Positions 25,134 through 32,990 are shown, counted from the stretch's first letter. The stretch: 36,748 bases of DNA from Alistipes sp. (GCA_029068505.1 JAIECN010000091.1:1-36748), one strand, 5' to 3'. Notes: generated from the letters alone by a model not told the origin. A program made the numbers and translations.

Positions 25134-26132
25134 ATGAGCGAAGTCATCAACATCAAGGAACTCAACGAACGCATCGAGCGCGAATCGGTCTTCGTCGACA
25201 CGCTGCGGGGCGAAATGGGCAAGGTCATCGTGGGTCAGGGCCACCTGGTCGACACGCTGCTGATCGGCCTGCTCTCCAACGGCCACATCCTGCTCGAAGG
25301 CGTGCCGGGTCTGGCCAAGACGCTGGCCATCACTACGCTGGCCAAGGCCGTCGACGCCTGCTTCTCGCGCATCCAGTTCACGCCCGACCTGCTGCCGGCC
25401 GACCTGCTGGGCACGCTGATCTACTCGCAGAAAAACGAGGATTTCGTAGTGCGCAAAGGCCCCATCTTCGCCAACTTCGTGCTGGCCGACGAAATCAACC
25501 GCTCGCCGGCCAAGGTGCAGTCGGCCCTGCTCGAAGCGATGCAGGAGCGGCAGGTGACCATCGGCGAGGAGACCTACCCCCTGCCGCAGCCTTTCCTGGT
25601 GCTGGCCACGCAGAACCCCCTGGAGCAGGAGGGCACCTACCCGCTGCCCGAAGCGCAGGTCGACCGCTTCATGCTCAAAGCAAAAATCTCCTACCCCAAT
25701 AAACAGGAGGAGCGCGACATCGTACGGATGAACCTCTCGGGCGCCGGCATGCCGGAGGTGAACAAGGTGGTCTCGCCCGAAGACATCGTAAAAGCCCGCA
25801 AGGTGGTGGAAGACGTCTACATGGACGAGAAGATCGAGAAATACATCATCGACATCATCTTCGCCACCCGCGAGCCGGGCGAATACAACCTGGGCAAGCT
25901 CCAGAACCTGATCGCCTACGGCGGTTCGCCCCGCGCATCGATCTCGCTGGCCAAGGCGGCCCGCGCCTACGCCTTCATCCGCCGCCGCGGCTACGTGATC
26001 CCCGAGGACGTGCGCGCCGTGTGCCACGACGTGCTGCGCCACCGCATCGGGCTGACCTACGAGGCCGAAGCCGAGAACATCACCTCGGAAGAGATCATCA
26101 CCGACATCCTCAACAACGTAATCGTACCCTAA
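25134..26132 (+). CDS. MoxR-family AAA+ ATPase of the Bat operon
   Basis: The 332-residue cytosolic protein starts at ATG 25134 and has Walker A GVPGLAKT (56-63), the MoxR signature FVLADEINRSPAKVQSALLEAMQERQVT (Walker B and second region), ATQNPLEQEGTYPLPEAQ and DRFMLK. MoxR ATPases act as chaperones that insert metals or assemble VWA-domain partners, several of which are encoded downstream here. The length is standard. It leads a plus-strand run of six genes with gaps of at most 15 bases, behind two tandem -7 boxes, divergent from the GH43 gene. The family call is secure, the client proteins are inferred from the operon. Confidence 0.95.
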   Translation: MSEVINIKELNERIERESVFVDTLRGEMGKVIVGQGHLVDTLLIGLLSNGHILLEGVPGLAKTLAITTLAKAVDACFSRIQFTPDLLPADLLGTLIYSQKNEDFVVRKGPIFANFVLADEINRSPAKVQSALLEAMQERQVTIGEETYPLPQPFLVLATQNPLEQEGTYPLPEAQVDRFMLKAKISYPNKQEERDIVRMNLSGAGMPEVNKVVSPEDIVKARKVVEDVYMDEKIEKYIIDIIFATREPGEYNLGKLQNLIAYGGSPRASISLAKAARAYAFIRRRGYVIPEDVRAVCHDVLRHRIGLTYEAEAENITSEEIITDILNNVIVP

Positions 26133-26138
26133 CCGGCC

Positions 26139-27023
26139 ATGCAGGAGAACGAGAACGATATTCTCAAACGCGTCCGCAAGATCGAGATCAAGACCCGCGG
26201 TCTCTCCGACGAGATCTTCGCGGGCAAGTATCACACGGCCTTCCGCGGCCGGGGCATGTCGTTTTCCGAAGTGAGGGAATACCGCGCCGGCGACGACGTG
26301 CGCGACATCGACTGGAACGTGACGGCCCGTTCGCGCAAGCCCCACATCAAGGTCTACGAGGAGGAGCGCGAGCTGACGATGATGCTTCTGGTCGACGTCT
26401 CGGCTTCGCGGCTGTTCGGCACCACCGGCCGGCTCAAGAAGAACGTCATCACCGAAATCGCGGCCGTGCTGGCTTTCTCGGCGGCGCAGAACAACGACAA
26501 GGTGGGCTGCATCTTCTTCTCGGATCGGGTGGAGAAGTTCATCCCGCCCAAGAAAGGGCGCAGCCACATCCTGGCGATCATCCGCGAGCTGGTGGACTTC
26601 CGCCCCGAATCGCAGGGCACGAGACTCTCCGAACCGCTGCGGCTGCTGACCAACGTCAACAAGAAACGCTGCACGACTTTCATCCTTTCGGACTTCCTCG
26701 ACCCGGCGCCCGACCGCACGGCACTGGAAGACGCCCTGAAGATCGCCGGCAGCAAGCACGATCTGGTCGGCATCCGGGTTTTCGACCCGCGCGAACAGGA
26801 ACTCCCCGACGTGGGGATCGTCGAATTCCAGGACGCCGAAAAGGGCGGCAAGATATGGCTCGACACCTCCTCGCGTGCCGTGCGCGACCACTATGCCCGC
26901 ACATGGAACCGGCGCAGCGAAGAAATCGAGAGCCTGCTGCGCCACCACCGCATCGACACGGCGACGGTCTCGACCGCCGGCGACTATGTGGCCGAACTCA
27001 TAAAACTGTTCAGACAACGATGA
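26139..27023 (+). CDS. DUF58 / VWA-like protein of the Bat operon
   Basis: A soluble 294-residue protein with the DUF58 core FRGRGMSFSEVREYRAGDD-VRDIDWNVTAR (about residues 34-64) and a von Willebrand A-like domain (about 78-260) with the metal site DVSAS. The conserved FILSDFLDP loop is also present. DUF58 proteins are the usual partners of MoxR ATPases. It starts 6 bases after moxR and its TGA overlaps the next ATG by four bases. No membrane helix or signal is present, so it should act in the cytosol with MoxR, perhaps delivering it to the membrane VWA proteins encoded further down. Confidence 0.92.
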   Translation: MQENENDILKRVRKIEIKTRGLSDEIFAGKYHTAFRGRGMSFSEVREYRAGDDVRDIDWNVTARSRKPHIKVYEEERELTMMLLVDVSASRLFGTTGRLKKNVITEIAAVLAFSAAQNNDKVGCIFFSDRVEKFIPPKKGRSHILAIIRELVDFRPESQGTRLSEPLRLLTNVNKKRCTTFILSDFLDPAPDRTALEDALKIAGSKHDLVGIRVFDPREQELPDVGIVEFQDAEKGGKIWLDTSSRAVRDHYARTWNRRSEEIESLLRHHRIDTATVSTAGDYVAELIKLFRQR

Positions 27024-27985
27024 AACGACTCTTGATCCTCGGCCTGCTGTTGGGCGCCGCGGCAACCCGGGCGCAGGAACGCCCCGTCGTCACGGCGCGC
27101 ATCGAGCCGGACAGCATCCTGATCGGCGACCGCTTCGACTACATCATCGAGGTCGAAAAGGACCTGGTGCAGGTCGTGGAGTTCCCGGTTTTCGATCCCG
27201 ACAAGGGCAACCGCAACCTCGAACTCGTCGAAAGCGCCCCGGCGGACACGCTGCTGCGCGAGGGCCGGCGGCTGAAGCTGCGCAAGCGCTACCGCCTGGC
27301 CGCATTCCAGGAGGGACGCTACGAGCTGGGCCGCGCCCAGGTGCTCTACGCCGACAAGAACATCGTCGACACGCTGCAATCGGAAGAAACCCTGCGGCTG
27401 GAGGTGGCGACATTCGAAATCGACTCCGCGTCGCACTCGATCTACGACCTCAAGCCCCAGCGCACGCTGCCGCTGCGTATAGGCGAAATCAGCGGCTACA
27501 TAGGCTGGGGGCTGCTGGCCGCAGCGCTGTTGGCCGCAGCGGTCTGGGCACTGCTCCGCTATCTGAAGAAGCGCGGCGCCACGCTGGGCGGGCTGTTCCG
27601 GCCGGCTCCGCCGCTGCCGCCCCACGTGGAGGCCATCCGGGCCTTGGAGACGCTCCACCACCAGAAACTTTGGCAGAACAACCGCCACAAACAATATTAC
27701 TCGGCCCTCACGGATATTCTGCGCACCTACATCGCCCGCCGCTGGGAGGTGGGCGCCATGGAGATGACGACCGACGAGATCATCGACGCCCTGCGGCCGC
27801 TGGAACTCCCCGACAAGGCCCGCATGGACTTGACGGCGATCCTGCGCGACGGCGACCTGGTGAAGTTCGCCAAGGCGACGCCCGAAGCCGAGACCAACGA
27901 AAACGCCTACCTGAAGGCCTACTATTTCGTGGAGGAGACCAAGCCCGCCACCGAACAGCCGGAGGAGAGCACCGAAAACGAATAA
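27020..27985 (+). CDS. Exported membrane protein of the Bat operon (BatX/DUF4381-like)
   Basis: The 321-residue protein has a signal peptide (MKRLLILGLLLGAAATRAQ), a periplasmic beta-rich domain of about 130 residues, one membrane helix (about 158-182, GYIGWGLLAAALLAAAVWAL) and a cytosolic tail with a conserved helical block HKQYYSALTDILRTYIARRW. The tail matches the region shared by DUF4381-type proteins that sit between DUF58 and BatA genes. The role is not known; its topology would connect the cytosolic MoxR/DUF58 pair to the envelope. It overlaps the DUF58 stop by four bases and ends six bases before the TPR gene. Its acidic C-terminus (EEETKPATEQPEES-like) is probably disordered. Confidence 0.82.
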   Translation: MKRLLILGLLLGAAATRAQERPVVTARIEPDSILIGDRFDYIIEVEKDLVQVVEFPVFDPDKGNRNLELVESAPADTLLREGRRLKLRKRYRLAAFQEGRYELGRAQVLYADKNIVDTLQSEETLRLEVATFEIDSASHSIYDLKPQRTLPLRIGEISGYIGWGLLAAALLAAAVWALLRYLKKRGATLGGLFRPAPPLPPHVEAIRALETLHHQKLWQNNRHKQYYSALTDILRTYIARRWEVGAMEMTTDEIIDALRPLELPDKARMDLTAILRDGDLVKFAKATPEAETNENAYLKAYYFVEETKPATEQPEESTENE

Positions 27986-27991
27986 CGAACC

Positions 27992-28756
27992 ATGCACCGA
28001 CTTCTCTACATACTTTGTCTTTTCGCCTTTCTGGGGGCTTCGGCCCAGCGCATGCCCGAACGCAGCGAGGTGCGCAAAGGCAACCGGCACTACAACAAGG
28101 GCGACTACAAAACGGCGATCGAGCGCTACACGCGGGCGCTGGGTCATGCTCCCGAGTCGTTCGAGGCGACCTACGACCTGGGCAACGCGCTCTACAAGGC
28201 CGAAATGTTCGACAAGGCCGAGCAGACGATGGCCCGTGCGGCGGCCGACACGCTGCGCACCGATGCCGAGCGGGCCGAAGCGCTCTACAACTTGGGCAAC
28301 GCGCAATTCAAGCAACAGAAATACAAGGAAGCTCTGGAGAGCTACCGCCGCTCGCTGCTGCTCGATCCGACGGACATGGAGGCCAAGTACAACTATGCCT
28401 ACACGAAAAAACTGCTGGAGCAGGACCAGGATCAGAACGGCGGCGGGGGCAGCAACGACCAGCAACAGAATCAGGACGACCGGAACCAGAACAACCAGAA
28501 CCAAGACTCAAAAGACGACCAGCAAAACGACGGCGAGGGCCGGCAGACCGACGACGAATCCGGGAACGGAGAGCAAGACCCCGCACAGCCGGACGATGGG
28601 CAGGAGGGCGACGGACAGCCGCAGCCCCTCCCCGCGGGCATCTCCGAGCAGGAACAGCAACAGATGCTCGACGCCATCCAAGCCCAGGAAGACAAGACCC
28701 AGGACAAGCTCAAGGAAAAACAAGGCGTCATCGTACGAGGAAAAAAGAACTGGTAA
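27992..28756 (+). CDS. TPR protein of the Bat operon (BatC-like)
   Basis: A 254-residue protein: signal peptide (MHRLLYILCLFAFLGASAQ), tetratricopeptide repeats over about residues 28-135 (ERYTRALGHAPESFEATYDL; EALYNLGNAQFKQQKYKEAL), then about 90 residues of very low-complexity Asp/Gln/Asn/Gly-rich linker, and the conserved tail SEQEQQQMLDAIQAQEDKTQ ending GKKNW. The final block is the typical end of BatC proteins. It should be a periplasmic adaptor for protein-protein contact. In the classical Bacteroides order batC follows batA and batB; here it precedes both. It starts six bases after the previous stop and lies 12 bases before the first VWA gene. Confidence 0.85.
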   Translation: MHRLLYILCLFAFLGASAQRMPERSEVRKGNRHYNKGDYKTAIERYTRALGHAPESFEATYDLGNALYKAEMFDKAEQTMARAAADTLRTDAERAEALYNLGNAQFKQQKYKEALESYRRSLLLDPTDMEAKYNYAYTKKLLEQDQDQNGGGGSNDQQQNQDDRNQNNQNQDSKDDQQNDGEGRQTDDESGNGEQDPAQPDDGQEGDGQPQPLPAGISEQEQQQMLDAIQAQEDKTQDKLKEKQGVIVRGKKNW

Positions 28757-28768
28757 CATCGAAACCCT

Positions 28769-29761
28769 ATGACTTTTCATTCTCCATATTACCTTTGGTT
28801 GCTGCTGTTGCTGCTGCCGATGACGGGTTATTACGTCTGGCGGACGCTTCAGGGCGGCGCGGCGATCCGCATCCCGACCGCCGACGGCATGGCCCAGGCG
28901 CCGAAGACGCTGCGCTACTACCTGCGCCACCTGCCTTTCGCGCTGCGCGCCGCAGCTTTCGCGCTGTCGGTCGTCGCATTGGCCCGGCCGCAGGACGCCG
29001 AGCGGTTCTCGCACACCTCGACCGAGGGTATCGACATCATGCTGGCCATCGACGTCTCCGGCTCGATGCTCGCCCGCGACTTCAAGCCCGACCGCATCAC
29101 GGCGGCCAAAGAGGTGGCCGCATCGTTCATCGCCGACCGCTACGGCGACCGGATCGGGCTGGCGGTCTTCGCCGGCGAAGCCTTCACGCAAAGCCCCCTG
29201 ACCACCGACCAGGCAACCCTCCAGACCCTCCTGGCGCGTATCCGCAGCGGCGTGATCGAAGACGGCACGGCCATCGGCAACGGCCTGGCCACGGCGATCA
29301 ACCGCCTGCGCGAAAGCGAGGCCAAGTCGAAGGTCGTCATCCTGCTGACCGACGGCGTGAACAACCGCGGCGAAATCGCCCCCCTCACAGCGGCCGAAAT
29401 CGCCAAGGCGCAGGGCATCCGCGTCTACACCATCGGCGTGGGTACCCGGGGTATGGCCCCCTACCCTGCCGTAGACATCTACGGTACGCCCACCGGCGGC
29501 ACGGTAATGGCCAAGGTCGAGATCGACGAAAAGACCCTCCGCGCGATCGCCGAACAGACGGGCGGGCAATACTTCCGCGCCACGGACAAAGCCAAGCTCC
29601 AGGCGATCTACGACCAAATCAACCGGCTGGAGAAAAGCAAGGTCGAAGTGACCGAGCATGTCGCCTACCACGAACTTTTCCTCAACTGGATATTGGCGGC
29701 CATTGCCTTGCTGGCGGCCGAATTCCTGCTCGCCACGCTCGTTCTGAAACGCATTCCGTAA
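28769..29761 (+). CDS. batA: VWA-domain membrane protein BatA
   Basis: The 330-residue protein has two N-terminal membrane helices (about 7-26 and 55-72), a periplasm/cytosol-exposed von Willebrand A domain (about 88-290) with an intact metal-ion-dependent adhesion site DVSGS at 95-99 plus the downstream Thr and Asp (LLTDGVNN), and a C-terminal helix (about 305-326, NWILAAIALLAAEFLLATLV). This layout and the YYLWLLLLLLP opening are those of BatA (Aer-tolerance protein, Bacteroides). The operon was named for its effect on oxygen tolerance, but the molecular activity is unresolved. It is followed by a paralogous VWA gene after 15 bases. Confidence 0.88.
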   Translation: MTFHSPYYLWLLLLLLPMTGYYVWRTLQGGAAIRIPTADGMAQAPKTLRYYLRHLPFALRAAAFALSVVALARPQDAERFSHTSTEGIDIMLAIDVSGSMLARDFKPDRITAAKEVAASFIADRYGDRIGLAVFAGEAFTQSPLTTDQATLQTLLARIRSGVIEDGTAIGNGLATAINRLRESEAKSKVVILLTDGVNNRGEIAPLTAAEIAKAQGIRVYTIGVGTRGMAPYPAVDIYGTPTGGTVMAKVEIDEKTLRAIAEQTGGQYFRATDKAKLQAIYDQINRLEKSKVEVTEHVAYHELFLNWILAAIALLAAEFLLATLVLKRIP

Positions 29762-29776
29762 AAATCCCGCTTCTCC

Positions 29777-30811
29777 ATGTTCCGATTCGCCAACCCCCAA
29801 TATCTCTGGCTGCTGGCCGCCGTGCCGGCATTCGTTCTGCTCTTTTGGGCTGCGGGCCGCAACCGCCGGCGCCGCCTGGCCCGCTTCGGCTGCGAAGATA
29901 CGATCCGCGAACTGATGCCCGAAGCATCCGTAGGACGCATCGCACTGAAATTCATCATCTTTTGCACTGCCTTCGCCCTGCTCGTCCTGGCTGCCGCACG
30001 CCCGCAGTCCGGCTCGAAGCTCCGCGAGGAGAAGTCGCAAGGCGTCGAAATGATGCTGGTCGTCGACGTCTCCAACTCGATGTTGGCCGAAGACTTCGAA
30101 CCCAGCCGGCTCGAACGCACCAAGTATGCGATCAACAAACTTTTCGACGGCCTGAAGCAAGACCGCGTGGGGCTGGTCGTTTTTGCCGGCGAACCCAAGG
30201 TGCAGCTCCCCATCACCTCGGACTACCGCATGGCCAGGGCGTTCGCCCGCCGCATCGACCCGTCGCTCGTGGCGGTGCAGGGCACGGCCGTGGGCAAGGC
30301 GCTCGAACAGGCGCTGCTGGCGTTCTCCGACCAGAGCGAGGAACCCCGCAGCCGGGCGATCATCCTCATCACCGACGGCGAAAACCACGAAGACGACGCG
30401 CTGGCCGTGGCCCGGCGTGCGGCCGACATGGGCATCCGCATCTACACGATCGGCATCGGCACGCCCGAAGGCGCCCCGATCCGCATCGGCGGCGAATTCG
30501 TCCAGGACGAGAAAGGCGACATGGTGGTCTCGAAGCTCAACGAAAAAATGTTATCCGAAATCGCCGACCTTACCGGCGGCGCCTACGTGCGTTCGTCGAA
30601 ACAGTCGATCGGACTGGACGAAATCGTCAAGAGCATCAACGACATGGAGCAGACCGAGCAGTCGGCCGTCCGGTTCGAAGAGTACAACGAACAATACCAA
30701 TATCTGCTTGCGGCCGCACTGGTGCTGCTGCTCATCGAATTTCTCCTGCTCGACCGCCGCAATCCGCTGCTGGCGCGATTCAACATCTTCGACGAAAAAG
30801 CGGACGCATGA
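29777..30811 (+). CDS. batB: VWA-domain membrane protein BatB
   Basis: The 344-residue protein is a paralogue of the preceding gene: helices at about 9-26 and 55-75, a VWA domain (about 90-290) with DVSNS at 97-101 and LITDGENHEDD, and a C-terminal helix (about 312-332). It begins MFRFANPQYLWLLAAVP, the usual BatB opening. MIDAS residues are complete. It is the last protein gene of the run: the next feature is the RNase P RNA promoter 112 bases downstream, so the batD and batE genes that normally follow are missing here. No strong terminator hairpin was seen in 30812-30923. Confidence 0.88.
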   Translation: MFRFANPQYLWLLAAVPAFVLLFWAAGRNRRRRLARFGCEDTIRELMPEASVGRIALKFIIFCTAFALLVLAAARPQSGSKLREEKSQGVEMMLVVDVSNSMLAEDFEPSRLERTKYAINKLFDGLKQDRVGLVVFAGEPKVQLPITSDYRMARAFARRIDPSLVAVQGTAVGKALEQALLAFSDQSEEPRSRAIILITDGENHEDDALAVARRAADMGIRIYTIGIGTPEGAPIRIGGEFVQDEKGDMVVSKLNEKMLSEIADLTGGAYVRSSKQSIGLDEIVKSINDMEQTEQSAVRFEEYNEQYQYLLAAALVLLLIEFLLLDRRNPLLARFNIFDEKADA

Positions 30812-30923
30812 CGGACGGCCCGGCCGCACGCACGGCGTCCTCGGCCCGTTCCGATCCTTTCCGGATTTTCCGGATTTTCCGACCCGGCGGCGGCGCTCCG
30901 CAGGCGGATTGCGCGACGAAAGG

Positions 30924-30953
30924 TTCGTTTTTCATTTTTAATTCTTAATTTTG
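30924..30953 (+). promoter_or_regulatory. Promoter of the RNase P RNA gene
   Basis: TTCG (30924-30927, one mismatch to TTTG), an 18-base spacer, TAATTTTG (30946-30953). The first base of the P1 helix is four bases past the box, giving an internal estimate of the start-site distance. Confidence 0.75.
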
Positions 30954-30956
30954 CAC

Positions 30957-31316
30957 CGCAGGCCCGCTCCGTCACTGCCGGCGCAAGCCGGGAGAGGAAA
31001 GTCCGGGCAACAAAGAGCACCGCGCAAGCTAACGACTTGATATCCGAGAGGGTATGGTAGCGTAACAGAGAACGACCGCCTGCCGGGTTACCGGCCGGTA
31101 AGGGTGAAAAGGTGGGGTAAGAGCCTACCGCGGGGGCAGCGATGCCGCCCGGCCGTACGTCCCGCGGGTTGCAAGACCATGTATACCGACAATGAAGGGT
31201 TGCTCGTCCGATGTCGGGGGGTAGGTTGCTGGAGGCGGCAGGCGACTGCCGTCGTAGATAAATGACGGAGACCCGGGATCGCTCCCGGGCACAGAACCCG
31301 GCTTACAGGGCCTGCG
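30957..31316 (+). ncRNA. rnpB: RNase P RNA (bacterial class A)
   Basis: Both ends are set by the nine-base-pair P1 helix (30957-30965 with 31308-31316). The 5' conserved core GAGGAAAGTCCGGGC (30993-31007) and the 3' core with AGATAAATGACGG and ACAGAACCCGGCTTAC are present, and the length of 360 bases is normal. It is the ribozyme that matures the 5' end of tRNAs with the RnpA protein. It has its own promoter and a strong terminator and lies directly after batB. Confidence 0.97.
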
Positions 31317-31325
31317 AACACAGGC

Positions 31326-31361
31326 GAAGCCGCCGCTTGAAAAGCGGCGGCTTCCTTTTTT
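31326..31361 (+). terminator. Rho-independent terminator of rnpB
   Basis: A perfect 13-base-pair GC-rich stem (31326-31338 with 31342-31354, three-base loop) is followed by CTTTTTT. It sits ten bases after the 3' end of the RNA. Confidence 0.93.
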
Positions 31362-31399
31362 CGAACGCCGCACGAACGGGAACGACGATCCGGGGCCTT

Positions 31400-32026
31400 T
31401 TACCTGCCGCGGCGCAGCAGCACGAGCAGCAACACCCCCGCCGCCGCGCCGACCGCCAGCCACACGCCCCAGCGGAAAGGGCGCACGACACGGGTCGTCG
31501 CAACCTCGGCCCGCACCTCCTCCCAAGCCGCGCTGTCCGCCGCATAGGCTGCCTGCCCGACATGCCCCGCCGAAACGGCCGAATCGCAGCTCCGGCGCAC
31601 GAAAGTCTCCCGACGCTCGACCCGCGTCACCGCCCGCAGCATGCCGTCGCTCCGCGCCTCGACCACCAACGTGTCGCCCCGCCGCTGGGCCGAAACCGAA
31701 AGCTGCCCCTCGCGCACAGCGAACCCGGCACCGGGCGGCAAGGCCTCCACGCCCGCCAGCGGCACGACGAGCACCGCTCGCGCCGCCGCGACGGTATCGC
31801 AGGTTTCGATCCGGCTTTCGCACACCGACACCGCCTCCCGACTCCGGCACAGCGAGCGAAGCGTATCGCAACGTTGCATCTCCTGCATCCGCTCTACGGC
31901 GACAGCGTTGCGCTGTGCCTGAAAATCGTGCTGCGCGCAGCTGCGCGTAGCTGCGCACGCCACAAACAGCGCCGCCGACAATCCGGCCACGCCCATGCGC
32001 ACCAAAAACCAAGGGTTCATCATCAT
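31400..32026 (-). CDS. Unrecognised membrane protein, third gene of a prophage-like module
   Basis: The 208-residue product has no family I can name. It starts with a hydrophobic N-terminus (MMMNPWFLVRMGVAGLSAALFVAC), where Cys24 could be a lipid-attachment site (FVAC is a weak lipobox). A Cys-containing, charged middle (seven Cys in all) precedes a single C-terminal membrane helix (about 183-204, WGVWLAVGAAAGVLLLVLLRR). Such two-anchor small proteins occur beside holin-like coiled-coil proteins in Bacteroidota prophages, which is a remembered resemblance and not a computed match. Its ATG overlaps the stop of the preceding coiled-coil gene by four bases. Its stop is 39 bases from the convergent rnpB terminator. 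A 10-bp tandem repeat lies at codons near the signal end. Confidence 0.72.
   Translation of the reverse strand: MMMNPWFLVRMGVAGLSAALFVACAATRSCAQHDFQAQRNAVAVERMQEMQRCDTLRSLCRSREAVSVCESRIETCDTVAAARAVLVVPLAGVEALPPGAGFAVREGQLSVSAQRRGDTLVVEARSDGMLRAVTRVERRETFVRRSCDSAVSAGHVGQAAYAADSAAWEEVRAEVATTRVVRPFRWGVWLAVGAAAGVLLLVLLRRGR
31931..31960. repeat. Tandem 10-bp repeat inside the prophage-like membrane protein gene
   Basis: Three consecutive units, ctgcgcgcag, ctgcgcgtag and ctgcgcacgc; the first two differ by one base, the third matches over six. The period is not a multiple of three, so loss or gain of a unit would shift the frame just after the hydrophobic N-terminus. Confidence 0.7.
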
Positions 32027-32340
32027 ATGTATTTTTTGTTTAGGATGGATGTGCGGAAATTGCGGCGCAGGCTCTCCACCTCGCGCGTCAGCCGGTCGAC
32101 CTTGGCCAGCAGCTCCTGCTGCGCGACCTGCCATTGGGCTTTCTCCTGGCGCAAAGCCACATTCTCTTGCAGCACTTGGTTGTACTTCTCGCTCAACAGA
32201 TCGATCGAACGCTGCATCTCGCACAGGAAGTCGTTGTCCCGCTTGCGGCGCCCGACCGCCCACGACGCCACGGCGCCCAAAAATCCGCCCGGCAAGGCGA
32301 ACGCGAACAGATCGCCCAACCATGAAAAATCGGTCATCAT
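32023..32340 (-). CDS. Small membrane-anchored coiled-coil protein of the prophage-like module
   Basis: A 105-residue protein with one hydrophobic N-terminal segment (about residues 7-28, LGDLFAFALPGGFLGAVASW), a basic stop-transfer stretch (GRRKRDND) and a long coiled coil (about 38-95) with regular Leu/Val spacing, e.g. LLSEKYNQVLQENVALRQEK. This architecture resembles small holin/DUF2730-like proteins of Mu-type Bacteroidota prophages, but I cannot confirm the family. It would sit in the cytoplasmic membrane with the coiled coil in the cytosol. The start is one of two adjacent ATG codons (32340 or 32337). It overlaps the next gene by four bases (ATGA) and lies 89 bases downstream of the first gene of the module. 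Confidence 0.78.
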   Translation of the reverse strand: MMTDFSWLGDLFAFALPGGFLGAVASWAVGRRKRDNDFLCEMQRSIDLLSEKYNQVLQENVALRQEKAQWQVAQQELLAKVDRLTREVESLRRNFRTSILNKKYI

Positions 32341-32429
32341 AAAACGTATTAAGAAATGTTGTCATCGCAGCGTCGCAGAACGCAACGCCCGCAGCAGGAC
32401 AGACCCTCCCGCATCCCGCAAGACCGGCC

Positions 32430-32711
32430 CTATCGCCAGTCGAAGCCAGGATAGAGACGCCGCAGCTCGCGGCACGACACACGGTCGCGGATCAGCGCGG
32501 CCAGATAGTCGTTCTGGTCGGCCAGCGCATTGGCTATCGTGCGCTCCTCAACAAAAAATTCGTTGTCGCACAAGAGTCTGCGTACGTCATCTTCGCGCCG
32601 CCGATGCAGCTCGGCCCAATAATAGTAGCGGGCCGCCACCGCCCGGTTGCGTTTCTGCACGCGCGCACGACGCGGCGAAAAGACCTTGCGGCCTTCGGGA
32701 AAATTTGCCAT
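32430..32711 (-). CDS. Small basic protein of unknown function, first gene of the prophage-like module
   Basis: A 93-residue protein from ATG 32711, the first ATG after the predicted transcript start. The N-terminal 30 residues are strongly basic (SPRRARVQKRNRAVAAR); the rest is helical with RYYYWAELHRRREDDVRRLL and the block DNEFFVEERTIANAL, which reads like a helix-turn-helix, and it ends PGFDWR. Similar short proteins with an EEFFISxxTI-type block occur in Bacteroidota mobile elements and are sometimes labelled transposase without evidence; this is recollection. DNA binding is a plausible but untested role. The frame is open upstream to 32966, but that part precedes and spans the promoter, so I exclude it. 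Confidence 0.75.
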   Translation of the reverse strand: MANFPEGRKVFSPRRARVQKRNRAVAARYYYWAELHRRREDDVRRLLCDNEFFVEERTIANALADQNDYLAALIRDRVSCRELRRLYPGFDWR

Positions 32712-32738
32712 AGAGAAAAAGAAAGAGGCATCGACAAT

Positions 32739-32764
32739 GCCGCGAAACACTCGTTTCGCACGGC
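32739..32764 (-). other. Hairpin in the long leader of the prophage-like module
   Basis: A ten-base-pair stem (32739-32748 with 32753-32764, two-base bulge, four-base loop) lies 28 bases before the first start codon. A pyrimidine-rich stretch follows on the minus strand. It sits in a leader of about 185 bases and could be an attenuator or a translation-control element. Confidence 0.5.
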
Positions 32765-32899
32765 GAAAAAAAGAATCGATCGTTCCGATCGGAAAGGCCC
32801 TTTGCGGAAGAACTCCGGGCCGGGCGTCAAGACACGCGCCCACAAAAAAAGAAGCGACCGACGTCGCACAGCCAAAAACGACCGGTGCCGTCCGTCGCA

Positions 32900-32930
32900 C
32901 AAATATACAACCTGAAAAAGGCGATGTCAA
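32900..32930 (-). promoter_or_regulatory. Strong consensus promoter of the prophage-like module
   Basis: On the minus strand TTG (32928-32930), 20-base spacer, TATATTTG (32900-32907), a perfect -7 box. It reads toward the three-gene module; the intervening 32712-32896 holds only the leader hairpin. Confidence 0.75.
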
Positions 32931-32990
32931 GAAAAACCCCGAAAATTTTTTCGGAGTCATGGGCAAGTCGCTGCAAAAGAGCCTGCAGCG

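Noticed and set aside
25092..30948. Long frames of 657 and 626 codons (minus) and 1092 codons (plus) over the Bat operon
   Set aside because: They lie opposite to, or in another phase of, well-supported Bat genes and show compositional bias only.
32712..32966. Upstream extension of the 93-residue small basic protein to ATG 32966
   Set aside because: The extension spans a consensus promoter and its leader and has no homologous-looking content.
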